Shown in pieces: positions 1-5,351 of a DNA stretch of 5,351 bases. Position 1 is the first letter of the stretch. The number at the start of each line of letters is the position of its first letter. A program made the translations under genes and the position numbers. Origin of the DNA: JBNLBT01 sp050303435 (GTDB lineage Bacteria > Pseudomonadota > Gammaproteobacteria > Xanthomonadales > Marinicellaceae); NCBI GenBank assembly GCA_050303435.1, contig JBNLBT010000154.1, positions 1-5,351 on the forward strand, given 5' to 3'. Below the pieces are notes generated by a model. That model was given only the letters and a program-made list of their open reading frames with translations, ran no database searches and was not told the origin of the DNA.

Positions 1-957
1 AGCGCGCCCTACATCACCGGCCCGGGCGGCAACCCCAACATGTTCATCCCACACTCAGAGGCGCAGTTGCGGGAATATATGTAGCGCTGGCTGGCCACCG
101 GCGTGCGCTGGTTTAAAGTCTACCGCCACATCCGGCCAACCGACCTGAAAATTGTTCTCGAAGAAGCACATCGCGGCGGCGCCAAGGTGCGAGGCCACCT
201 GTGTTCAATCACATTTTCCCAAGCCGCCGAACTGGGCATCGACGCCATTGAGCACGGGCTGAACAGTGCCGCAGATTTCAGGCCGACGCAGCGAACGGGG
301 GTCTGCCAAGCCAGCTCGGCCCACCTCGACAAGCTGGATTCCAATGCCCCTGAGGTCAAAAAACTGCTGCAACACCTGATCGATCAGGGTGTGGTCCTCA
401 CTTCAACCCTGGCCATTTATGAATCCAGCGTGCCGAACCGATCGTTCGCTGATTCACGCAGCCTCGCCGCCATGTCGCCTCAATGGGTTCGCCAATACAC
501 GGCCCGCAGACAACGCCTGGACACGCAACAGGCGGACGATTCCAGAGCGCAACGTTTCAAGAAAATGATGGCCTTTGAACGCCTGTTCTTCCAAATGGGG
601 GGGGTGTTGTGCAGCGGCGTGGACGCCGGTCGTCACGTGCTGCCCGGTTTCGGTGACCAAAGAAATTTTGAATTGTTGGTTGAAGCCGGGTTCACAGTGG
701 AAGAAGCCATACAGGTGATGACATTTAATGCGGCTCAGGTTCTGGGGCGAACAGACATCGGCGCCATTCAATCGGGCCGTCGAGCCGATTTTCTCATCAT
801 CAACGGCAACCTGGCTCAAGACCCCTTGAATATTCGCAACGTGGTGCGGGTGTATAAAAAGGGTCTGGCACATGACCCCCAGGAGATTCTGGCCAGCACC
901 GCCGGGCAATTGGGGCCGACGGATTCTGTCAGCGCACCACAACAGGACAATCAATGA
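1..957 (+). pseudogene. Amidohydrolase (imidazolonepropionase/prolidase-like), 5'-truncated by the window and interrupted by an in-frame TAG
   Basis: The + strand frame starting at base 1 reads as a metal-dependent amidohydrolase. It runs SAPYITGPGGNPNMF to REYM, meets TAG at 82-84, and continues without a frame change (RWLATGVRWFKVYRHI) to TGA at 955-957. In this family a binuclear metal site hydrolyses amide or similar bonds in cyclic or peptide substrates. The visible part keeps the expected ligands: Lys in FKVYRH (115-117, the position of the carboxylated lysine), His in GHL (196-198), His in EHG (253-255) and Asp in SGVDAG (622-624). The N-terminal HxH motif would lie left of the window. 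A normal C-terminal segment (GRRADFLIINGN, then VVRVYKKG) is present. The open stretch after the stop has a possible GTG at 103, but no Shine-Dalgarno site was seen, and a protein starting there would lack HxH. I infer a recently broken gene, or a sequencing error; apart from the stop nothing looks decayed. The substrate cannot be told. Confidence 0.85.
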
Positions 958-1031
958 TTCGCAGCGCTCAATGGACCGCCCAGACGGGCTTGAACATCTG
1001 TGATCCCAGGCATCGTTTGCATCAACCGTGT

Positions 1032-1036
1032 GGAGG
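1032..1036 (+). promoter_or_regulatory. Shine-Dalgarno GGAGG fixing the start of the propeller gene
   Basis: GGAGG lies six bases before ATG 1043, an ideal spacing. A GTG in the same frame at 1028 lies upstream of this site and has no site of its own. The downstream ATG also places the lysine and hydrophobic stretch of the signal peptide at the very N-terminus. This decides the start. Confidence 0.85.
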
Positions 1037-1042
1037 GTTTCC

Positions 1043-2008
1043 ATGAAACAGTTTTTATCCATGGTCTGCCTCTTGTGCATCAGCACCGCAGACAAAGCCG
1101 AAACAGGGCCTTTTTTCAGCGCCGAGCCAAGCAACACCCCCGCACTGCTGGCTCCACAGCTGTTGTTGACGCCTTTGACCGCTTACAATGGCAGCTTCAA
1201 TCCCACCGGCACCGAGTTTGTCTACACAGTAAACATCCCGGGCGAAGTGCGCGGATTTCAGGGCGTGATTGTCTATACACGCATGCAGCCGAACGGCGAT
1301 TGGTCAGCGCCGGCCATCGCGCCGTTCTCAGGTCAACACTCCGACTACGACCCGCTGTTCTCACCCGATGGTCAACGGCTGTATTTCAGCTCCAGACGGC
1401 CCCTGCCGGACGCCCCGGAATCAATCAGAAACAACGTCTGGTTTGTGCAAAAACAAGACCACGGGTGGGACCCACCAACCCACGTCAAACTCACAGGCAA
1501 AGGCGATGTGTACAATTCACTGACACGCACCGGGGATTTGTATTTCAACACCTGGTCCAGCGGAGAGATGTGGGTGGCAAAGCCGTTCAATGACCAATAC
1601 CGGGTTGAAAAACTGCCGCCGCCGCTGAATTCAGCAGGCAATTACGATGGCGACCCATTCATCTCACCGAAGGGTGACTATCTTATTTTTCGTCGCGACC
1701 GCGGACAGGACACACTGGGCCGCGGTGATTTATTCATCACCTTTAACATCAATGGGCAATGGACCGCACCGGAAAATCTCGGTGCTCCAATCAACAGCCC
1801 GGATCATGAGATGTGCCCAGCGGTCACAGCGGATGGAGGCATGTTGATTTTTTCCAGCAACAGAAAACTACAAAACTATCCCTTGTCCATTAATACGCCA
1901 GTGACTCAGTTGACCCACAAATTCACCTCCGCAGACAACGGCCAACAAAACCTCTATCAAGTCTCGGCCGATTTCATAGAAAAACTCCGCAACAAACACA
2001 TGAAATAA
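1043..2008 (+). CDS. Secreted PD40/WD40-like beta-propeller protein
   Basis: The 321-residue product begins MKQFLSMVCLLCISTA, a short signal peptide probably cut after about residue 16 (S-T-A then D). No clear lipobox is visible, so a periplasmic or secreted soluble protein is likely. PD40 (TolB-like) blades follow: SFNPTGTEFVY near 51-61, DYDPLFSPDGQRLYFSS at 101-117, GDPFISPKGDYLIF at 203-216, and a last blade at about 257-272 ending MLIFSSNR. The SPDGxxLYFSS pattern is the family hallmark. Short W-rich strands (GDWSAP, GQWTAPENLG) separate the blades. Such propellers usually bind protein or carbohydrate partners, and no enzymatic residues can be assigned. The gene starts 85 bp after the broken amidohydrolase on the same strand, so co-transcription is possible; no convincing promoter was seen in the gap. 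It ends 77 bp from the convergent cupredoxin-like gene. Confidence 0.9.
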   Translation: MKQFLSMVCLLCISTADKAETGPFFSAEPSNTPALLAPQLLLTPLTAYNGSFNPTGTEFVYTVNIPGEVRGFQGVIVYTRMQPNGDWSAPAIAPFSGQHSDYDPLFSPDGQRLYFSSRRPLPDAPESIRNNVWFVQKQDHGWDPPTHVKLTGKGDVYNSLTRTGDLYFNTWSSGEMWVAKPFNDQYRVEKLPPPLNSAGNYDGDPFISPKGDYLIFRRDRGQDTLGRGDLFITFNINGQWTAPENLGAPINSPDHEMCPAVTADGGMLIFSSNRKLQNYPLSINTPVTQLTHKFTSADNGQQNLYQVSADFIEKLRNKHMK

Positions 2009-2085
2009 GGCGGCATCGTCTGATTCAGCGAACACACATCAAACGTCTTGTGTCCAGCGCCTGAAGTATTGAGGCAACCGGACAA

Positions 2086-2517
2086 CTATTGCGCTTCGAT
2101 GCGCAATGGAAACGTCCACTGCCTCTGGCTTGCTCGCACGATGTAACGCCTTGTTTGCTCAGTTGACGACAAGGGCCCCAGCGTGACTTCCTGTTTCAAG
2201 CCAGGCAGCACATCAACATCGATGTTCCATTCGGGAATGGCAAAATCATAGATCACATCATCGGCAAACAACTGCAAAGCCACCGCCCGATTGACCGGCA
2301 GCAGCAACTCGCCGGGGGTTGCAGTACTCACAACCATCGAATCGGGGTATTCGATGGCGGGCGTGTTGTTGTTGATGCGGATTTGAATGACCAGATCAAC
2401 CCCTTGCTGTTCTTCCATGGTCTGCACCAGGTCTACAACGGTCCGCGCAGAGGTCATCACGTACACAAGCCAAAGAATGCACAGCACCACAATGACTCCA
2501 GCCGCCGCTTTCACCAT
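2086..2517 (-). CDS. Membrane-anchored COX2-like cupredoxin domain protein lacking the CuA site
   Basis: The 143-residue product has one N-terminal membrane helix (about 5-22, AAGVIVVLCILWLVYV) and then an extracytoplasmic domain. By eye this domain follows the periplasmic part of cytochrome c oxidase subunit II: IEYPDSMVV (56-63), ELLLPVNRAVALQLFADDVIYDFAIPEW (70-97) and DVLPGLKQEVTL (102-113) match the usual order EYPD, ELHLPVGRPV, DVIHSFWIP, D-IPG. The DVIH histidine, a CuA ligand, is Tyr90 here. The C-terminal CxxxCxxxH..M segment is absent: the protein ends about 30 residues after the LPG turn and has only one cysteine, in the helix. Electron transfer through CuA is therefore not expected, and the role is unknown. 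The start is ATG 2517, nine bases after GAGGG at 2531-2527; a GTG at 2523 only three bases from that site is less likely. The stop is TAG. No oxidase genes lie nearby. Confidence 0.85.
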   Translation of the reverse strand: MVKAAAGVIVVLCILWLVYVMTSARTVVDLVQTMEEQQGVDLVIQIRINNNTPAIEYPDSMVVSTATPGELLLPVNRAVALQLFADDVIYDFAIPEWNIDVDVLPGLKQEVTLGPLSSTEQTRRYIVRASQRQWTFPLRIEAQ

Positions 2518-2526
2518 CCGCACGTA

Positions 2527-2531
2527 CCCTC
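2527..2531 (-). promoter_or_regulatory. Shine-Dalgarno GAGGG deciding the start of the COX2-like gene
   Basis: On the - strand GAGGG is followed by nine bases and ATG (2517-2515), or by three bases and GTG (2523-2521), both in the same frame. The nine-base spacing favours the ATG; the two alternatives differ by two residues. Confidence 0.6.
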
Positions 2532-2579
2532 AATGATCCATGGCCCGGCAGGACGCCGAGTGCTGCGATCCGACCGCCG

Positions 2580-2608
2580 CGACGGTGTCTTGATGCAGAC
2601 GCCAGTCG
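2580..2608. repeat. Inverted repeat (stem-loop) upstream of the COX2-like gene
   Basis: Bases 2580-2583 pair with 2605-2608 and 2584-2590 with 2597-2603 (one G-U pair), leaving a six-base loop at 2591-2596 and a bulged base at 2604. This gives an 11-bp stem. No T-run follows on either strand, so it is not a standard intrinsic terminator. It sits 63 bp before ATG 2517, where it could be a structured leader of the COX2-like gene. The rest of the 2518-2755 gap shows only an isolated TATATT (2644-2639, - strand) without a properly spaced -35 box. Confidence 0.4.
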
Positions 2609-2755
2609 GGCCGCGCCCATTGACCTGACTCCACCAATAATATACACGCGTGCTAGTCTTGTTTGTTTCAATCCATTCCACCGCAAGCGCTGTGCGGCTC
2701 AGCCTTGGCATTGCCCCCGATATGGACCGCGACGGCGGGCGCAAGACACGCCCAA

Positions 2756-3211
2756 TCATTCGGAATCACCCACCACAGAAACATTGGGGCCCCTGATGTT
2801 GTGCGTGAACCAGTCATTCACCTGGGGCAGCAAGCCCACCAACCGACGGACCTCTGTTTCACCGGCCCTGGCATCAAAAGAGCTGATATCGAACCAGTGC
2901 TCTGGCAGGCTGTTGTCCGCACCAACGGCCTGCAATCGGGCGCGCGCGTCAAACGGTGTGTGGGCCACAGTCAAGTGTTCTTCTTGAATGACCTCACCCC
3001 ATGCGGTGGTCAAGGGTCCCGGTGGCAGCGCGGCAAACTCAAGAAAAAATCCCCGACCCCAGCGGTCAAATTCTACGGCAAGCAGTTCAAGCCTGTGCCG
3101 ATGCAAACGGCGAAAATTTGGAAATCGACCAATGAAACCCATTGATTCCAACTGAGGTGTAAGGATTTGCTTCACCCGTGTGCGCACAAGCGCTGTGTCG
3201 TTTCTGGCCAT
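2756..3211 (-). CDS. DUF4304 domain-containing protein
   Basis: The 151-residue product fits DUF4304 over nearly its whole length: an N-terminal helix with LTPQLESMGFIGRFPNFRR (17-35), a strand pair LELLAVEFDRWGRGFFLEFA (41-60), the WGEVI turn (71-75), then ARLQAVGADNSLPEHWFDIS (91-110) and a C-terminal helix ending NDWF (132-135). No signal peptide or membrane helix is visible, so it should be cytosolic. The biochemical function of DUF4304 is not known; it tends to occur as small stand-alone proteins, and I assign no role. ATG 3211 is chosen because family similarity starts soon after it. There is no Shine-Dalgarno site at proper distance (an AGGA lies about 16 bases away), but a promoter sits immediately upstream, suggesting a leaderless mRNA. 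It is flanked by gaps of 238 and 157 bp, so it is probably transcribed alone. Confidence 0.9.
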   Translation of the reverse strand: MARNDTALVRTRVKQILTPQLESMGFIGRFPNFRRLHRHRLELLAVEFDRWGRGFFLEFAALPPGPLTTAWGEVIQEEHLTVAHTPFDARARLQAVGADNSLPEHWFDISSFDARAGETEVRRLVGLLPQVNDWFTHNIRGPNVSVVGDSE

Positions 3212-3216
3212 TTTAA

Positions 3217-3245
3217 AGTATCTGGTGTCCTATGGGTGCTGCCAA
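3217..3245 (-). promoter_or_regulatory. Candidate sigma-70 promoter of the DUF4304 gene (leaderless start)
   Basis: On the - strand TTGGCA (3245-3240, five of six consensus bases) is followed by a 17-bp spacer and GATACT (3222-3217, four of six). Only five bases separate the -10 box from ATG 3211, so a transcript starting about seven bases past the box would begin at or within one base of the start codon. The lack of a Shine-Dalgarno site fits this. Confidence 0.45.
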
Positions 3246-3368
3246 CGCACGTCATAAAAACAACGCATGATAACCACTATGCAGGCTGCAATTCAAGTGG
3301 ACCGGTGCAAACACTGAAGGCACTCGGGCGCGCAGTTTGTCCAGAGCTTGCAGGCACAGTGCCACGCC

Positions 3369-4187
3369 TCACCCGGCCTGCAACAATCCACACGCAAGGC
3401 TTGATTTGACCCACTCGGCCTGCGTCTGCGCGATGAATTCGCTCACCGTGCGATAAAACAACTCAGGATCTTGCAGCATCGGCCAGTGCCCACAGTTTTG
3501 CATGAACACATTGGGCACCTTGTTGTTGTGGATGAAGGCCTGGGTTTCTGGCGGGGTGTCAACATCGCCCCAAATGTAGGTCTTGGCACAGTCCAGGGCC
3601 AAGAAAGCCTGGCCGGGCCGGTCGGCGTGAATGAATTTGTCCGATGATTTGCCCCAGGCGTACAGGGCGTCCACACTGGCAAAACGCACGCTGGCCAGGT
3701 AGCGGCCGAAATCCGCCCGTTGCTGCGCATGGCGGCTGATGTTGTCCAGATAGATGCGGTAGAACTCTTCTTTGCTGTGCTTGCCGGGCAACGATGAATA
3801 GATGCTGTCGGCGGTGGTCAGGTTGCCTTCCACACTGACCAGCGAGCGCACCAGATGCGGCAGCGATTGCGCCAACAGCGTGGCCAGAATGCCGGACACC
3901 GAATGCGCCACCAGGTGCACATGCCCGGTGGTGCTGAGTTTCTCAATCAACCCTGAGAGCTGCGCTGCGTGCTCTTCCATGCCCAGCGGATGATCGGCGT
4001 TCGGCGTGACGCCGAATCCGGGCAAATCCGGCACAAACACGTTGTGCTGCGCCACCAGTTCTGAATCGAACACTTCGCGGTAACTCAAGCCCGACTCGCC
4101 AAAGGCGTGCAGCAACCACACGTCCGCCTCGGCCGATTCGGTTCGACTCAAGCGAAAAAATATCTCGTCAATCACCTCTATTTGCAT
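3369..4187 (-). CDS. Alpha/beta hydrolase
   Basis: The 272-residue product has the alpha/beta hydrolase order of motifs: oxyanion turn LLHAFGESG (25-33), PDLPGFGVT (53-61), nucleophile elbow LVAHSVSG (92-99) with Ser96, a cap region of helices at about 125-190 (including DFGRYLASVRFASVDALYAWG), an acid in WGDVDTP (Asp210 most likely) and the catalytic His234 in NCGHWPMLQDPE. The elbow is A-H-S-V-S rather than G-x-S-x-G, which the small-x-Ser-x-small rule permits. Length is normal for a single-domain cytosolic esterase or C-C hydrolase type enzyme; there is no signal peptide and the substrate cannot be told. The chosen start is ATG 4187, where MQIEVIDEIFFRLS forms the usual first strand; a GTG at 4238 would add 17 residues that look unlike the family. 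The ribosome site is weak (GAGG twelve bases upstream). A 15-bp palindrome lies 69 bp upstream. Confidence 0.92.
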   Translation of the reverse strand: MQIEVIDEIFFRLSRTESAEADVWLLHAFGESGLSYREVFDSELVAQHNVFVPDLPGFGVTPNADHPLGMEEHAAQLSGLIEKLSTTGHVHLVAHSVSGILATLLAQSLPHLVRSLVSVEGNLTTADSIYSSLPGKHSKEEFYRIYLDNISRHAQQRADFGRYLASVRFASVDALYAWGKSSDKFIHADRPGQAFLALDCAKTYIWGDVDTPPETQAFIHNNKVPNVFMQNCGHWPMLQDPELFYRTVSEFIAQTQAEWVKSSLACGLLQAG

Positions 4188-4255
4188 GCGCAGTTTCCGC
4201 CTCACCGGTGCTGAATATGCCAAGCCGGAAGTGGCCACCCCACGCGACCACTCAT

Positions 4256-4270
4256 CCCGCGAATCGCGGG
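4256..4270. repeat. 15-bp palindrome upstream of the hydrolase gene
   Basis: CCCGCGA, one central A, then TCGCGGG form perfect 7-bp arms. The half-site CGCGGGC occurs at 4265-4271 and again at 4285-4291, a 20-bp step, which puts the copies on the same face of the helix. It lies 69 bp before the chosen hydrolase start and could be an operator or a stem-loop in its leader. No clear -35/-10 pair was found around it. Confidence 0.4.
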
Positions 4271-4757
4271 CTTCCGGTGACAGCCGCGGGCCCCAAATGC
4301 TTCACGGCTGTGCAATCATTTAAACAAAGCGGCGCGCCCGTGTCTTGAGTCCCACGCCCCAGGCTGTTCCACGCCTGTATGAAAAATTTACAGCGCATCA
4401 AGCCCACCTGGGACAACGGCCCCAGAGCCGGGCAAGCTGAACTTTGAATTCCAATGATCAAATCGATTCACATGAAACCGCACGCCCTGACTTTCTTTCA
4501 CCATTCTGGACAATTAAAAAACTGTTCAATGGAAGAATTCTGCAATTCAACCCACTGCATGAATGCCATCAACGATCTTTTAGATTTTCACGATGAATGC
4601 GCCCAACAACGATTGGCAAAGAGGCAAAAAAGCGCCTGCAGTTCAGTCGTCCATTTTAAATGCTCTGCTTCACTCGATAATGGTTTGTTGTGTCATGAGT
4701 TGTTAAGTTGTCTGTGCGCGGGCACCCATGGTCGGATGCCTTTGAGCGGTCATCAAC
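4271..4757. other. Intergenic region with an AT-rich block and no convincing gene
   Basis: Between the hydrolase palindrome and the end of the four-helix membrane gene there is no ORF with coding character. Counting by hand, 4441-4680 is about 41% GC (98 of 240), well below the flanking genes. A + strand open frame (4454-4786, 110 codons) is rich in Cys and His, but has no Shine-Dalgarno site before any of its early ATGs and overlaps the convergent gene, so it is not called. No tRNA fold, terminator with T-run or repeat array was seen. Confidence 0.6.
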
Positions 4758-4765
4758 TCAAAGGC
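4738..4765. repeat. 9-bp inverted repeat across the stop codon of the four-helix membrane gene
   Basis: GCCTTTGAG (4738-4746) and CTCAAAGGC (4757-4765) are perfect complements around a ten-base loop. On the - strand the first arm contains the TGA stop (4760-4758). No T-run follows, so it may protect the mRNA 3' end or act as a factor-dependent terminator. A second possible helix, AGCGGTC (4745-4751) with GACCGCT (4778-4784), would compete with it. Confidence 0.5.
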
Positions 4766-5174
4766 GCGCCAGAAAAAGACCGCTGAGGTATGCGACCAGC
4801 GCTATGGCAACGCCGACAAACGGCACACTGAACCAAAACAGCCAGGCCAGAATTAAAAACCCCACCAGCATCAGCGCACCGACGATTTGTAAAAAAACAG
4901 AAGTGAACAACAGCGCGGGCTGCATCAGCGACAAATGCGCATAAATCAGTCCAAAGAGCATTGCACCCATGCTGTGACTGGCATTGAAACCGATCCAGGC
5001 TTTCCAGACGGTGGTCTCCTTTGTGATGACCAGGGCAGTGGTCTGCATGAACGAAATTAATTGTGGATCCCGAGGCAGCAGCTTGGGCCCCCAGAATGTA
5101 TACAGCAGATGCACGCAGCCCAGCAGAAAAATAATCACCGAAGAAATCAGCATCAATGCCTGCTTGCTTGCCAT
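4758..5174 (-). CDS. Four-helix integral membrane protein, possibly LIC_13387-like
   Basis: The 138-residue product is almost entirely hydrophobic, with membrane segments at about 6-27, 66-84, 87-108 and 112-135 and a polar loop between the first two (LPRDPQLISFMQTTALVITKETTVWKAW). The conserved-looking stretch W-x-x-W-x-GFNASHSMGAMLFGLIY (57-78) resembles small four-helix inner-membrane proteins that I recall being named LIC_13387 family. That name is from memory and less certain than the topology, and no activity is known to me. The start at ATG 5174 is well supported by GAGG at 5186-5183, eight bases upstream. A TATAAT box at 5209-5204 would give a leader of about 23 bases, so the gene probably has its own promoter despite following the esterase fragment by 98 bp on the same strand. 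The stop codon lies inside a 9-bp inverted repeat. Confidence 0.88.
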   Translation of the reverse strand: MASKQALMLISSVIIFLLGCVHLLYTFWGPKLLPRDPQLISFMQTTALVITKETTVWKAWIGFNASHSMGAMLFGLIYAHLSLMQPALLFTSVFLQIVGALMLVGFLILAWLFWFSVPFVGVAIALVAYLSGLFLARL

Positions 5175-5203
5175 TTTCAGAACCTCGCAAATCCAGAGGT
5201 TTC

Positions 5204-5209
5204 ATTATA
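5204..5209 (-). promoter_or_regulatory. -10 box (TATAAT) of the four-helix membrane gene
   Basis: A perfect TATAAT reads on the - strand at 5209-5204. The best-spaced -35 candidate, CTGCAT at 5232-5227 (17-bp spacer), is poor, and TTGCTG at 5235-5230 is 20 bp away. Transcription would start near 5197, giving a leader of about 23 bases that includes the GAGG ribosome site. An activator may be needed given the weak -35. Confidence 0.5.
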
Positions 5210-5243
5210 TGCCATGAATGCGGCCGATGCAGCAAACCGAGTG

Positions 5244-5260
5244 GCTGCGCATGCCGCAGC
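5244..5260. repeat. Short inverted repeat between the esterase fragment and the membrane gene
   Basis: GCTGCG (5244-5249) and CGCAGC (5255-5260) surround five bases. On the - strand this hairpin starts 12 bases after the esterase stop codon. No T-run follows. It may end the upstream transcript weakly, or, being about 47-63 bp before the predicted start of the next transcript, bind an activator. Confidence 0.35.
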
Positions 5261-5272
5261 ATCAAGTGTCAT

Positions 5273-5351
5273 TCATGGGTTGTTATTCTTCTTGTGCGTC
5301 AGCATCCATTGATAAATGTCGTGGCCGGCGCTCAAATCGTAGGTGCGTTTC
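5273..5351 (-). CDS. C-terminal end of a probable esterase / dienelactone-hydrolase-like protein (cut by the window edge)
   Basis: The - strand frame entering at the right edge gives 25 residues, K-R-T-Y-D-L-S-A-G-H-D-I-Y-Q-W-M-L-T-H-K-K and a short N-rich tail, then TGA at 5275-5273. The pattern Tyr-Asp, about seven residues, then I/L-Y-x-W-M/L-L-x-H-K/R is typical of the last helix of carboxylesterase, phospholipase and prolyl-oligopeptidase type alpha/beta hydrolases, in which the catalytic histidine lies just before the Tyr, here outside the window. The ending coincides with the start of the noncoding stretch before the four-helix membrane gene, which supports a real gene end. Too little is visible to name the enzyme. 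Confidence 0.65.
   Translation of the reverse strand, partial: KRTYDLSAGHDIYQWMLTHKKNNNP

Noticed and set aside
2025..2070. Bidirectional terminator between the two convergent genes
   Set aside because: Only a five-pair ACACA/TGTGT stem with an internal loop and no T-run on either side.
2639..2667. Promoter for the COX2-like gene (TTGAAA and TATATT on the - strand)
   Set aside because: The spacer is 21 bp, too long for a normal sigma-70 promoter, and there is no proper extended -10.
3353..3363. Palindrome GGCACAGTGCC just after the hydrolase stop as a terminator
   Set aside because: Only four pairs with a three-base loop can form and there is no T-run.
4601..4708. Integron attC-like ends (GCCCAAC near 4601 and GTTAAGT near 4702)
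   Set aside because: The two core boxes do not pair with each other, the interior is only loosely complementary, and no integrase or cassette array is visible.
4331..4770. Two GGCGCGCC octamers (4331-4338 and 4763-4770) as borders of an inserted block
   Set aside because: GGCGCG-type strings recur elsewhere in the window, one copy is inside coding sequence, and there is no target duplication or mobile gene.
4454..4786. A 110-codon Cys/His-rich open frame on the + strand as a gene
   Set aside because: No Shine-Dalgarno site before any early ATG, no recognisable domain, and its end overlaps the convergent membrane gene. Kept only as an observation.
5181..5201. Hairpin AACCTC/GAGGTT that would hide the ribosome site of the four-helix membrane gene (possible thermosensor)
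   Set aside because: With the TATAAT box at 5209-5204 the transcript should start near 5197, so most of the left arm would not be in the RNA.

Overview
The window is an ordinary-looking stretch of chromosome from a Gram-negative bacterium of middling to high GC, roughly mid-fifties percent by eye. It is most likely a proteobacterium, because one product is a secreted beta-propeller and another is an anchored protein resembling a cytochrome oxidase subunit II domain. No rRNA, tRNA, transposase, integrase, CRISPR array or phage gene was seen, and the species cannot be named from this sequence.

Layout. On the + strand are (1) the 3' part of a metal-dependent amidohydrolase gene interrupted by an in-frame TAG at 82-84, and (2) a secreted PD40/WD40-like beta-propeller protein (1043-2008). 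The remaining genes are on the - strand, convergent with these two. Read along the window they are (3) a small anchored COX2-like cupredoxin domain protein with no visible CuA site (2086-2517), (4) a DUF4304 protein (2756-3211), (5) an alpha/beta hydrolase (3369-4187), (6) a four-helix membrane protein (4758-5174), and (7) the last 25 codons of a probable esterase or dienelactone-hydrolase-like protein running off the right edge (5273-5351).

The - strand genes are spaced 98 to 570 bp apart, so they look like single transcription units rather than an operon. Two have recognisable promoters. The DUF4304 gene has a -35/-10 pair that would start the transcript at or next to its ATG (a leaderless mRNA). 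The four-helix membrane gene has a perfect TATAAT box and a short leader with a good Shine-Dalgarno site. The largest gap, 4188-4757, holds a GC-rich palindrome near the hydrolase and then a clearly AT-richer block (about 41% GC over 4441-4680) with no convincing gene.

No shared pathway links these genes. The points most worth a second look are the stop codon inside an otherwise intact amidohydrolase, the COX2-like domain that has lost its copper site, the probable leaderless transcript, and the AT-rich gap. I did not find convincing evidence of a new multi-gene system.
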